This document shows positions 18,767 through 32,020 of a stretch of DNA of 64,000 nucleotides, piece by piece. The position numbers were made by a program, and so were the translations under genes. Source of the stretch: Linyphia triangularis (taxonomy: Eukaryota > Arthropoda > Arachnida > Araneae > Linyphiidae). Position 1 is the stretch's first letter; every line of letters begins with the position of its first letter. Under the pieces are notes generated by a model. It did not search any database. It was not told where the DNA came from and saw only the letters and a program-made list of their open reading frames with translations. Location: positions 35,197,424 to 35,261,423 of the forward strand of contig OZ021733.1 in the NCBI GenBank assembly GCA_963978545.1, read 5' to 3'.

Positions 18767-21407
18767 CAGGGTGTCCACAGATCGGGAAAACCGGGAATAT
18801 CGGGAAAAGTCAGGGAATTCGGCATTTCGGGAAAAATCAGGGAATTATCAGGGATTTTGTCAAAAAGTTTAAAGGAATTTTTCGAAATTAAAATGAAACT
18901 TGATTTTGAATATTAAAGATACACTGCTACCAAAATCAATTTGAAAAAAAATTATAAAAAGTTATTAAAAAAAAAAAATTTGGACTTCAAGACCGACCAC
19001 GTGACTTCCCGCATTAAAATTTCCTGACAATCACTGAACCTGCCTGGGTTCAGATTTGCCTCAAATCGCCGATGGAATGACTACATTTCTTCCTCGTTTT
19101 TCTCTTTTATTATAGTAGTCTATCGGCATTATTTACGTTGGTATGTGATAATCATTTTTCTGAACGTTACAGTGGTAAAATGGCCGATATTTTCCTGATT
19201 ATAGAGGGCAAGAAACACTTTCTTGCGTACTACTCATTTTTGTGATGTGTCACTGACGCTATTTCAGAGATTGCACCTGTCAGCCATGGTACATTGTTGC
19301 TGAAACACGGATTTCAGCACTTTTTTTGTTGAAATTTCCATCATTCCTGAGACAGATACAAAACTGCATTACAATTTTATTGGGTTTACTTGCTTGTCTC
19401 ACAACCAAGGAAGTTACCTTCGTTCTGATTTCTCCAAACTTTGATGTAGTGACCACTTTTCTTGCTGATTGCCAGCATATGTCGCTGTTGTTTATGCTGG
19501 TGTGTGGTGGTTAGTTTCGCCGAACGTTACGCTGATGTTAAGCTTGTTATTGCCGAGATTTGGGCTGCTAAGACGGGAGCTATCACCGAGATTTACATTT
19601 TTGTTATGTTTATTTTAGTCCCTATTAATTACTATTTCAAGGTTTGCGCCTCAATAGTTTTCTCTATCGCCAAGATTTACGCTTGTGATTGTCAATTTCG
19701 TAGATTGTGATGTCGATAGAATCGCCTCAATTTCAGCGATTTCCATCGATATATTGGATGCTAACTTTGATATTTACGTTGGTGTGATGGTCATTTTTGT
19801 CGATTCTTTCATTAATGCAGGGATGTGATTGCTTCCGCCGATCGGCGGAAAGAATCAAAGGAAGTAACTTTTTTTTTAAATTTCTCATCTTTCCGCTTTC
19901 GTGAATTTTTCTTATTTTTTCACCTATCAAAGTTTCCCTACAATTTTCTCATTGATCTCGCGGAGATCAAAATTTCCTGACAATCATGGAACCTGAATGC
20001 GTTCAGACTTCCCCACACCACCGATGGAATTATTATTCCCCCCTCCCCTTATTTTTCTCTAATGTTAGACTCTATCGGAATTATTTACATTGGTATGTTA
20101 TAGCCATTTTGCAGAATATTACGTTGATGAAATGGCAGTTATTCCTTTGATTATGGCGAGCATTATCGGCGTTATTACGTTGCTATGTGATACTCATTTC
20201 GGTCATTCCTGAGATCGATACAAATCTGCATTACAATTTTGTTGGACTTGCAAGTCTGACAATCACGGAACCTTCTTACCGGGCATTTTTGCCGATTGTT
20301 GGTTTAATATAATTGCCGAAACTTGCGCCATTATCGCGGCCGCTATCACCGATATTTACGTTGAAGTAGCTGTAATTTTCACTTAGATTTAAGCAGTTTT
20401 CACTGAAGCTATTTGCGAGATTCGCGACGTCGTTTTGGTATCATTCGCCTAGACTTCCTCTGATGTGAAAGCCGCTATGTACGTGATTAGTGTGTATGTG
20501 AGGATCATTTTCACCGTTTGGTTTGAATTAATGATGAATGATTACAATTTTATTTTAATTTTGCGCAAGAAGTTAATCCAAATCATCTCAGTTTTTATTA
20601 TGTATCCTTATTTAAAATTGTCATTTTAACTGCTACTGAGTGTAAAATTGTTTATTTTAACTTGAAAAATAATTTTACATTTTAACTATAGATGTAAGTA
20701 ATAGTTTAAAATTGAAGCAATTTTTTTTTATGTATAATTGTTTAAAATTAATTCGTCTGGGGAAAATGTGTTTATTTTGTAAAAATTTTGCTTGGGTATT
20801 ATACCTAAACAGTGGCTACAGCTGATCTTAAAAAAGAAAATTTCAAATAATGCAAATAATGAAATTGAACAATTTGGACAACGGAATTATGCAAACTAAA
20901 AAGACAATGAAAATTATGTAACTCCCCCAATCCAACTACATTTGAAGACAGTTTTTTTGTTTTTGTTTTTTTTAATACACAAATTGATATATAATTCATA
21001 AAAGATAAAAATTTTACATTACGAAAATATATAATACTTAAAAAAACAGCTTATTAAATCTGAAATTTAATACTAGAGTCCTCTTTTCTTGAGATTAAAT
21101 TGTAATGAAAAAAAGTGTGATTTTAAAGTATAATTGCACATGCACAGTACAGGTACACTTTACATACACTACACTAAATGAAGCAATTTGGTATTTGTGT
21201 CATGAATGTGTAAAGATAAACAGTACATGCATTGTAATTTTCTTTATGATGGTGAATTTGAATGTTCTTTTACTTGAAAGTTTATTATTTATATATATTT
21301 TATATATATTTATATATATCTTATAATCAGGGAAAAAATTGGGTGTTACAGGGAATAATCAGGGAAATATCAGGGAATTTTAAAATAACTTTTCTGTGGA
21401 CACCCTG
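18767..21407. mobile_element. Non-autonomous transposon, CAGGGTGTCCACAGA ends
   Basis: Left CAGGGTGTCCACAGA and right TCTGTGGACACCCTG are perfect 15-bp inverted repeats. Next to both lie reiterated words such as CGGGAAAA and CAGGGAATT. TTAAA flanks both sides (18762-18766 and 21408-21412), while other A halves read GTGGTTAAAACATC once. The duplication can be read as TTAAA with symmetric ends, or as TTAA or GTTAAA with ends offset by one base, so TTAA-targeting families and short-duplication hAT groups both remain possible. The longest frames are under 85 codons with no domains, so transposase must come from elsewhere. It is nested inside the GC-rich insert. Confidence 0.85.
19818..19925. repeat. 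Related left-end fragment with 18-bp palindrome
   Basis: CAGGGATGTGATTGC followed by TTCCGCCGATCGGCGGAA (19833-19850, a perfect palindrome) mirrors the left end of the 6814 element, though diverged. It sits inside the 18767-21407 element with degenerate repeat words on both sides (19090-19790 and 20050-20500). It is either a nested fragment or shared ancestry of the two element interiors; I cannot separate these by eye. From about 20530 to 21300 the element is simply AT-rich. Confidence 0.5.
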
Positions 21408-23580
21408 TTAAAACATCTTGCTGCGCTCGAATAGGTTTGCCAGCCATAAAAAATTTAACCAAATTTTTATAAATTTAATGTAAGGGCTAATAGAGAAAAC
21501 ACCCAAATTGCAAGTTTCATAAAAGAAAGTTAAATATACTATCCGCCAACATTCTGATTTAAAACTTCAAGGATGTTGACGTATTACGCCGAGAGTGATT
21601 GTTTCGATCACGTCGCCCCGTTAGAGAACGACGTCCAACACGAGGCATTTTCTGGATAGAAATACTTCAAAATAATAATTACTCTAATAAAAAAATGCTT
21701 CAGAAAAACAGAAAAAATCAACTTTGAAACGAAGCGTTTAAAATTAGCAACGGGTTTGTTGTTTACATATGTAAGGATGTTGCCATTCATATATTGAAAA
21801 TCATTGAGGCTTTGTAGTAGCTTAATAATGAAAAATATTAAAATTTAACTAATTAATGAAGTGTTAATAAATTATTTTGGCACGTTTTGGCAAATCTACA
21901 GCTTATTTCCTTTAAAATGACATCTTGATCATTGAAATTGGTTTAGCAGTTTAGGCGGACGGACTAACCCCAAAAAACGTATTGCCTATTAAATATATAG
22001 ATAAATCAATAAATCTTCTTTAATTTAGAAATTTATTCCAAAGTCTCATATTACTTGACTCTTTGCAGCTCTTGTATTTTTTTTTTTTTTTTGCCATTAA
22101 AAATGTTATTCTAATCGTAGTATGGCTTTACTGAGCTCTTGGGCCAGAAAATTATACTAACTAAAATTCTATTCTAAGCAAGTCCAAAAGTTAGCAGTTT
22201 GGTTTTGCATGTCAAAGGTGCCGGTTTCGAATCTGGGTATAACCATAGAAGTTTTTTGTGATTAAAAATCCTGGTTCAGCCTTTTGTTTAATATTAATTT
22301 GTTGTTAGTGTGCTTAAAAGTAACTTGTTGAGTGTTCAAACCAACCAAACCTATACTATGAAAGTTGTGATTGTTGAAACCAATGATTGAAGTGTCATTG
22401 CTTTTCCTGTAAAATGCTAAAAAACCTTCTTGAGTGCTAAAATTAGAAAATAATTAGCTCTTTAGCTAAAATATTTAGTCAATAAATTAGAATTATTTGA
22501 TATTCCAAGATTAGTCATCAAACAAAATGGGTTAACAAGTTGAAAGTTAAAAAGTGTTTTTCAGTCGACTTGTTTGCTATTAAATATTCAATATTTAAAG
22601 TTTGTAGTGATTTTATAATGAAAAGTTTACTAAGTATATTAGATTGAACATCGGGACTGATGAATCTTTTTTAAAAAAATTCATATTGCTAAGGAGAAAC
22701 TTGTGAGACTTGCTATTTTTTTGCTTTACGAATTTTATACACCACTTTAAACATTGATTGAGACTTCAATTCTAAATCTTTATATCTGATTATTTTTTTT
22801 CTTTATTAAAGGTACTCTTATCTTCTGTTGTAAATGCTTTTTATAAGTTTGAATTCAATCAAAATGCACACATGAATGTATTGCACATTATTTAATATCT
22901 TTTTTTATTTTTTAAAATTTACTAAACTTCTCTTACATTACTGTTTTTATTTTTTAATGCAACTCATATTTTTAAAACAATATTTATAGTTTTAAACTTC
23001 ATCTATTACATTCTAAATGTCATTCAAAGTTTCGGAACTCAATTAAAACTGTTTATTTGTATATTTATAGCCTGAAAATACTAATTTACTTATTTTTATT
23101 TAAGCTATTTACTTTTATTTATGTAAAGTACATACATGTTTATGAATTTTAAAATGGCAGTTCCGTAAAAGGCAAAACTAAGAATGTTTCTGTTATTTGT
23201 AGAATAAATGTCCACACGCTCTTGAATTTCTATTCGTTTCGATACTAAATAACTGACTTTTTAATAAATTTAGTGAAACCAAGCATTGTTTTTAGAAAAT
23301 AGTGTGAATACATTTTTAGCACATGCTGTGTTATTTAAATATTTTGAAAAGAGCTTATATCGACATCAGACCTTTTAAAATGATTAAACATTTTTCAATA
23401 TATCATTGTTTGCTGGATCTTTCGATTTCTACTTGCCTTCTTTTAGGAATATTATATTAAGTGAAGTTTATTTTTCAAATATTTCCAGAGTCAGTTTTCC
23501 CTTTGGCTTCTTTTCTTAAATTTGTTGTTCTTGTTCCAAGAAAAAAATAATTCGTGTTCAGTAGTATTAATAAAATTGCG

Positions 23581-26500
23581 ATTGTTTGAACTGTAATATC
23601 GGTTCAGCATTTTTAGAACCTAAACAACTATATTTTTCATTGAATTGTCTGTTTTCCTATTCATACTTATAAAACATTATTTTATTGAATTTGCAAATGA
23701 AGAATATATGCTCAGTAATTACTTGTTCACTCATTAATAATTTAATTTATAAATCTTTATGCTTATTCTAAAAGTTAATTTAGATTTAATATTTTTAAAT
23801 AAATTACATTCAAATCAAATTTTATTAATTATTTGTTTAAATAAGTTTATTTTTCAAAAATAAGCAATGTTACAGGCTTAACAAATCTTGAGGTTAATTG
23901 AAAATAATTTCAAAATTGTTGGAGAAGCTTTGTAATGTAAATAAAAAGTAGTCTAACTTACCCTCATTATTTTATTAGTTATGTGGTTCGAACCTTGAAG
24001 TGATCATGGATTAATATATAAATGTATCTCTAGCCCCCTTTTTTTGCGCCCTTCTGTTTAGTAATTATTTTTTTACCTATGTTTACATGAAATTTACATT
24101 TGTTTCTGTTTTCATTGAGAAATTTTTACAAAACTTTTCTTTCAATGCTCATAAAATACTCAAGCATTTTTTTTTCTACTTGTTTAGAATGCTTTTATTT
24201 AAGTAAAGGTAACAAATAGCGTTTTTGTAAAACTACCTAAATTGTACTCTAGACTCTAATTGTGGAACTGGCTGATGGTAGAAGTACAAAAGTGACATGG
24301 AAATTTTAGAATCCAGTTTAAAGTTTTGCCATTGTAAAGGTAATTTTATAGCTATTAAAACAATTTTGCTGTTATAATTGATTCTGTAATTTTATTTGTT
24401 TGATCTGTATATTAATTGAAAATGACTTTGCTCTTTTATACAACATAATCAGAGATGTATTATCGTAGATTCACCTGCACGAATATAAAAAGTACAACCC
24501 TAATGCAGTTTTAATTTTTAATTATTTAAAACTGAAAAAATAGAAAGAAAAAATTTTTGTTTCAAATACTTCCTGATTAATCTTATTCTTTAAATAAGTA
24601 GGTTTTTTTTTCACTTGGTTTTTTGCTTGCCTTCTATCTTATTTATGGGTTCTATTGAATTGCTTGAATTTTATGATATATAACTGTTAAAATATAAAGT
24701 AATTTTAAAAAATGCTTGAATTGTTTGTTCCAATCGGTATTCCGTTTGTTTGGTTATTAATTTATAGTTTTTGAATTTTTTTTTCTTGAAATTGAAAATG
24801 ATCTTTTTAAAAAGAGGAATTGAATTACAATTTTTTCTCGCTTAAAATAAATGTTTACAACTTTCAGGGTACGTACTGGGCCTAGGAAACCTGGAAAGTC
24901 CTTGAATTTCATTATTTTTTTTCAAGGCCTTGAATAGCCTGGAAAAATAGGCTTATTTCCTAAAAAACCTTGAAAGTCCTTGAATTTTCAATTCTGAAAC
25001 CGCAAAATTCCCTTCTTACCAGAACCCTGACGTCACGCTTTTACGTCACGTTCCCGTCTTCGGCCTGTTCACTTTCCGTGGATCTGTCAATCACAGTTCC
25101 CTCCCATTTCTTGCTCTCGGCGAATAGTGACCGTTCATTACACGGTTTGCGTTTTGAACAGTGCCGGTTTGTCACTTGTCTAATATCCTGTTTAGTTCTG
25201 CCCGCTGTCGTTATTCTTTGAATTTAAATTGTCCATTCAAGAGAGTTTGTTTTCATCGTGAACATTCCGACTCTAAACAGTGTTTATGGCTGCTTGTTTT
25301 TTTCCATTACAAAAACTTCTTTTCGTTCAAGATTACGCCGAACTGCTCCAAAAGATCATTTTTTGGCTTAAAAACTACTTTGCGAGAATTTTGGCAGGAA
25401 ATTTTTCAAAATTATCATGGAATGTCGCCAACATAGCGATAGAGAGTATTTTGCACTTTAAGGGCGTTTTTCGTCAGTTAACGTGCTGGAAAGGGTTCGC
25501 ACTTGAAAATAGAAATTACAATCTCTCAGTTTTGTTGTAGGTTTTTCAAACTGTATAGAAGTAGTAAATGAATCTCTGTGCATCTGATTTAAATCTGTTT
25601 TCTTGGCTGATTTTAGTTATAGGAAATTAATATTATTTTTTTATACTTATAGAATACATGATTATTTTTAGATTTTTTTTACTGAGGCTCCGTGCTAAAA
25701 ATAGATTACAAGTATTGTTTTGTTTTTTGGAACTACTGTCTGTCTATTTCTGCCACTTATAAATACAAGTATTGTACTTTTCACACAAGCAATCATAGTA
25801 CATCTGGTTTAGATTTGCTCTCTTGCCTGGTTTTAATAATTAAGAAATACATAGCTTTCTTAAGGTTTTAAAAAAACTCGAATATTTTTTAAAATTTCTA
25901 AACTTCTTGAACCAATTGATAGCCCCCGCCCCTTTCCCCTCGCTACACACTTCCGGGCTAAATTTCTAAGTCATCGCCAAAACGGGATTTAAACTTGCTG
26001 TGGTGATTAGATGGAAGGATTGGTGAGTATTAGTAAATGATTTTTTAACCATCGATGTTGGATCATGATTTTGATTTGTCCACAAACGGGAAAACGCATA
26101 TTACGTCATTCGTTTAATTGTTGGCAAAGAGGTTAGTAATTATTTTTTTTTAATACCCAAGTATTGATGAAAAAAAAAAAAAGTTAGTGGCTTGTTTGTA
26201 AATGAATGTCATGCTTTTTAATTTATTTTTTGAGTATTGTTATCAAATTAATTAATGTAAATTTAGAATGCAATCATATTTATATAATGAACAAGTTACA
26301 CCTTTTTTTTTTACTTTAAAGTAATTTAAAATATCAAGGTTGAAATATACAAGAATATTTGGGGCATCACTAATTTTAATGTAGTAATTTACTGCTCCAA
26401 AATCGTATTTTACTGTTCCGACAGTGCTCCAAAATCACATTTTGGTACTTACATCACTGCAAAACTCACACTATAAAAAGTGGATTAGAAAAGATTTCTC

Positions 26501-28423
26501 CAATCTTCATCCCGCAATAAATATTTATGGTTGCATCTTTGCTGTTTGGTAACATTTTATATTTTAAACTTCAGACAAATTCATTAATTAGAAAAAAAGG
26601 AAGTTAAAAATTGCAATTTTTGTACCGACTCTGCGATGGTAAAATAGGGCCTTGATTTTTTTTGTAATATCCTTGAAAAAGGCCTTGAAAGTCCTTGAAT
26701 TTCACTTCCAATAAAGTGTACGCACCCTGAACTTTTTTTCTTCCAATATGTGCTAAATTTGAGATTTTATAAATAACACCATCTAAACTCGAGATTGCTA
26801 TTAACAAATAATCTAACAAAGAACAATAATTTCAATAAATCTTCTTTAATTTAGAAATTTTTTCCAAAGTCTCATATTACTTTGACTCTTTGCAGCTCTT
26901 GCATTTTTTTTTTTCCATCAAAATGTTATTCTAATCATAGTATGGCCTTACTGAGCACTTGGGCCAGAAAATTAAACTAACTAAAATTCTATTCTAAGCA
27001 AGTCCAAAAGGTTTGGTCAAGTCATTTTGTCATCAAGTTTGGTTTTGCATGTCAAAGGTGCCGGTTTCGAATCTGGGTATAGCCATAGAAGTTCATTGTG
27101 ATTAAAAATCCTGGTTCAGCCTTTTGTTCAGTAATAATTAGTCGTTAGTGTGCTTAAAATTAACTTGTTGAGAAAACAAACCAACCAAACCTATACTATG
27201 AAAGTTGTGATTGTTGAAACCAATCATTGAAGTGTTGTTGCTTTTCTAGTGAAATGCTGAAAAACCTTCTTGAGTGCAAAAATTAGAAAATAATTAGCTC
27301 TTTAGCTAAAATATTTAGTCAACAAATTAGAATTATTTGATATTCCAAGATTAGTCGTCAAACAAAATGGGTTAACAAGTTGAAAGTTAAAAGGTATTTT
27401 TCAATCGACTTGTTTGATATTAAATATTTGATAGTTAAAGTTTGTAGTGATTTTATAATGAAAAGTTTCCTAATTATTTTAGATTGAACATCGAGACTGA
27501 TGAATCTTTAAAAAAAAAAATTCATATTACTAAGGAGAAACTTGTGCGACTCACTATTTTTTTGCTCTACAAATTTTGTACACCACTTTAAACATTGATT
27601 GAGACTTCAATTCTAAATCTTTATATCTGATTAGTTTTTTTCTTTATTAAAGGTATTCTTATCTTCTGTTGTAAATGCTTTTGTTAAGTTTGAAATCAAA
27701 CAAAATGCACACATGAATGTATTGCACATTATTTAATATCTTTTTTTATTTTTTTAAATTTACTAAACTTCTCTTACATTGCTGTTTTTATTTTTTAATG
27801 CAGCTCATATTTTTAAAACAATATTTATTGTTTTAAACTTCATCGTTTATATTCTAAATGTCATTCATAGTTTCGGAACTCCATTAAAACTGTTTATTTG
27901 TATATTTATAGCCTGAAAATACTAATTAACTTATTTGTATTTAAGCTATTTACTTTTATTTATGTAAAGTACATACATGTTTATGAATTTTAAAATGGCA
28001 GTTCCGTAACATGCAAAACTAAGAATGTTTCTGTTATTTGTAGAATAAATGTCGACACGCTCTTGAATTTCTATTCGTTTTGATACTAAATAACTGACTT
28101 TTTAATAAATTTAGTGAAACCAAGCATTGTATTTAGAAAATAGTGTGAATACATTTTAAGCACATGCTGTGTTATTTAAATATTTTGAAAACAGCTTACA
28201 TCAACATGAGACCTTTTAAAATAATTCAACATTTTTCAATATATCATTCATTGTTTGCTGGGTCTTAAAATTTCTACTTGCCTTCTTTTAGGAATATTAT
28301 ATTAAGTGAAGTTTATTTTTCAAATATTTCCAGAGTCAGTTCTCACTTTGGCGTCTTTTCTTAAACTTGTTGTCCTTGTTCTAAGAAAAAAAATTCGTGT
28401 TTAGTAGTATTAATAAAATTGCG
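23581..28423. repeat. B half, copy B3
   Basis: A clean 4843-bp B monomer. The B-specific transposon is at 24865-26729 (AACTTT duplication on both sides), with the 13-bp GCTTTTACGTCAC duplication after TGACGTCAC near 25028. The tail carries TGTCGACACG and CTTAAAATTTC variants, shared with B5 and B9. No gene is seen. Confidence 0.9.
24865..26729. mobile_element. B-specific transposon, copy in B3
   Basis: The 1865-bp form of the CAGGGTACGTAC element, standing for the equivalent copies at 33305-35170, 41768-43630, 50243-52106 and 58716-60579. It contains TGACGTCA (25028-25035), the cAMP-response palindrome, followed by a second TTACGTCAC 13 bp on. A donor-like GGTGAGTAT (near 26022) and the GC-richer interior hint that part of it could be captured from a gene, but no exon structure can be shown. 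Confidence 0.8.
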
Positions 28424-31400
28424 GTTGTTTGAACTGTAATATCGGTTCAGCATTTTTAAACCTAAACAATTATTTTTTCATTGAATTGTCTCTTTTCTTA
28501 TTCATACTTATAAAACATGATTTTATTGAATTTGCAAATAAAGAAGATATGCACAATAATTACTTGCACACTCATTAATAATATAATTTATAAGTCTTTA
28601 TGCTTATTCTAAAAGTTAATTCAGATTTAATATTTTTAAATAAATTACATTCAAATTAAATTTTATTAATTATTTGTTTAAATATGTTTATTTTTCAAAA
28701 ATAAGCAATGTTACAGGCTTAACAAATCTTGAGGTTAATTGAAAATAACTTTAAAATTGTTGGAGAAACTTTGTAATGTAAATAAAAAGTAGTCTAATTT
28801 ACCCTCATATTTTATTAGTTATGTGGTTCGAACCTTGAAGTGATCATGGGTTAATATATAAATGTATCTCTAGACCCCTTTTTTTGCACCCTTCTGTTTA
28901 GTAAATAACTTTTTACATATGTTTAACTAGTTTACATGAAATTTACATTCGTTTTCATTGAGAAATTTTTACAAAACTTTTCTTTCAATGCTCATAAAAT
29001 ACTCAAGCATTTTTTTCCTACTTGTTTAGAATACTTTTATTTAAGTAAAGGTAACAAATAGCGTTTTTTGTAAATCCACCTAAATTGTTTTCTAGACTCT
29101 AATTGTGGAACTGGCTGATGGTTGAAGTACAAAAGTGACATGGAAATTTTAGAATCCAGTTTAAGGTTTTGCCATTTTAAAGGTAATTTTATAGCTATTT
29201 TACAATGTTGCTGTTATAATTGATTCTGTAATTTTATTCTGTATATTAATTGAAAATGACTTTGCTCTTTTATTCAACATAATCAGAGATGTATTATCGT
29301 GGATTTACCTGCACGAGTATAAAAAGTACAACCCTAATGCAATTTTAATTTTTAATTATTTAAAACTGAAAAAATAGAAAGAAAAAAATTTTGTTTTAAA
29401 TACTACCTGATTAATCATATTCTTTAAATAAGTTGGGGTTTTTTTTTACTTGTTTTTTGCTTGCCTTCTATTTTTTTTATGGGTTCTATTGAATCGCTTG
29501 AATTTTATAATATATAACTGTTAAAATATAAAGTAATTTTCAAAAAAGCTTGAATTGTTTGTTCTAATAGGTATTCCGTTTAAGTTTGGTTATTATTTTA
29601 TAGTTTCGAATTTTTTGTTCTTGAAATTCAAAATGATCTTTTTAAAAAGAGGAATTGAATTACTATTTTAGTCTTGCTTAAAATAAATGTTTACAACTTT
29701 TTACCTTCCAATATGTGCTAAACTGGATATTTTATAAATAACACCATCTAAACTCGAGATTGCTATTAACAAATAATCTAACAAAGAACATTAATTTAAA
29801 CTAGGGGGCTTCGCCCCCTGCTCGCTAACGCTCGCCAACCCCCAAACGCCTCGCCGCTCGAATTTGTGGTTAAAACATCTTGCTGCGCTCGAATAGGTTT
29901 GCCAGCCATAAAAAATTTAACCAAATTTTTATAAATTTAATGTAAGGGCTAATAGAGAAAACACCCAAATTGCAAGTTTCATAAAAGAAAGTTAAATATA
30001 CTATCTGCCAACATTCTGATTTAAAACTTCAAGGATGTTGACGTATTACGCCGAGAGTGATTGTTTCGATCACGTCGCCCCGTTAGAGAACGACGTCCAA
30101 CGCGAGGCATTTTCTGGATAGAAATACTTCAAAATAATAATTACTCTAATAAAAAAATGCTTCAGAAAAACAGAAAAAATCAACTTTGAAACGAAGCGTT
30201 TAAAATTAGCAACGGGTTTGTTGCCATTCATATATTGAAAATCATTGAGGCTTTGTAGTAGCTTAATAATGAAAAATATTAAAATTTAACTAATTAATGA
30301 AGTGTTAATAAATTATTTTGGCACGTTTTGGCAAATCTACAGCTTATTTCCTTTAAAATGACATCTTGATCATTGAAATTGGTTTAGCAGTTTAGGCGGA
30401 CGGACTAACCCCAAAAAACGTATTGCCTATTAAATATATAGATAAATCAATAAATCTTCTTTAATTTAGAAATTTTTTCCAAAGTCTCATATTACTTGAC
30501 TCTTTGCAGCTCTTGTATTTTTTTTTTTTTTTGCCATTAAAAATGTTATTCTAATCGTAGTATGGCTTTACTGAGCTCTTGGGCCAGAAAATTATACTAA
30601 CTAAAATTCTATTCTAAGCAAGTCCAAAAGTTAGCAGTTTGGTTTTGCATGTCAAAGGTGCCGGTTTCGAATCTGGGTATAGCCATAGAAGTTTTTTGTG
30701 ATTAAAAATCCTGGTTCAGCCTTTTGTTTAATATTACTTTGTTGTTAGTGTGCTTAAAAGTAACTTGTTGAGTGTTCAAACCAACCAAACCTATACTATG
30801 AAAGTTGTGATTGTTGAAACCAATGATTGAAGTGTCATTGCTTTTCCTGTAAAATGCTAAAAAACCTTCTTGAGTGCTAAAATTAGAAAATAATTAGCTC
30901 TTTAGCTAAAATATTTAGTCAATAAATTAGAATTATTTGATATTCCAAGATTAGTCATCAAACAAAATGGGTTAACAAGTTGAAAGTTAAAAAGTGTTTT
31001 TCAGTCGACTTGTTTGCTATTAAATATTCAATATTTAAAGTTTGTAGTGATTTTATAATGAAAAGTTTACTAAGTATATTAGATTGAACATCGGGACTGA
31101 TGAATCTTTTTAAAAAAAATTCATATTGCTAAGGAGAAACTTGTGAGACTTGCTATTTTTTTGCTTTACGAATTTTATACACCACTTTAAACATTGATTG
31201 AGACTTCAATTCTAAATCTTTATATCTGATTATTTTTTTTCTTTATTAAAGGTACTCTTATCTTCTGTTGTAAATGCTTTTTATAAGTTTGAATTCAATC
31301 AAAATGCACACATGAATGTATTGCACATTATTTAATATCTTTTTTTATTTTTTAAAATTTACTAAACTTCTCTTACATTACTGTTTTTATTTTTTAATGC

Positions 31401-32020
31401 AACTCATATTTTTAAAACAATATTTATAGTTTTAAACTTCATCTATTACATTCTAAATGTCATTCAAAGTTTCGGAACTCAATTAAAACTGTTTATTTGT
31501 ATATTTATAGCCTGAAAATACTAATTTACTTATTTTTATTTAAGCTATTTACTTTTATTTATGTAAAGTACATACATGTTTATGAATTTTAAAATGGCAG
31601 TTCCGTAAAAGGCAAAACTAAGAATGTTTCTGTTATTTGTAGAATAAATGTCCACACGCTCTTGAATTTCTATTCGTTTCGATACTAAATAACTGACTTT
31701 TTAATAAATTTAGTGAAACCAAGCATTGTTTTTAGAAAATAGTGTGAATACATTTTTAGCACATGCTGTGTTATTTAAATATTTTGAAAAGAGCTTATAT
31801 CGACATCAGACCTTTTAAAATGATTAAACATTTTTCAATATATCATTGTTTGCTGGATCTTTCGATTTCTACTTGCCTTCTTTTAGGAATATTATATTAA
31901 GTGAAGTTTATTTTTCAAATATTTCCAGAGTCAGTTTTCCCTTTGGCTTCTTTTCTTAAATTTGTTGTTCTTGTTCCAAGAAAAAAATAATTCGTGTTCA
32001 GTAGTATTAATAAAATTGCG
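28424..32020. repeat. A half, copy A4
   Basis: A 3597-bp A monomer with its GC-rich insert at 29798-30444. The insert lacks 19 bp near 30223 (TTTACATATGTAAGGATGT-like block) between two GTTG words, a likely slippage deletion unique to this copy. No gene is seen. Confidence 0.9.

Larger units (their letters stand above)
17316..23580. repeat. A half, copy A2 (interrupted by 2.6-kb transposon)
   Basis: A full A monomer of about 3.62 kb once the 18767-21407 element and its duplication are removed. The GC-rich insert spans 18690-22003 and is itself split by that element. The tail has the A-class variants (CATCAGACC, CAGTTTTCCCTTTGGC). No gene is seen. Confidence 0.9.
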
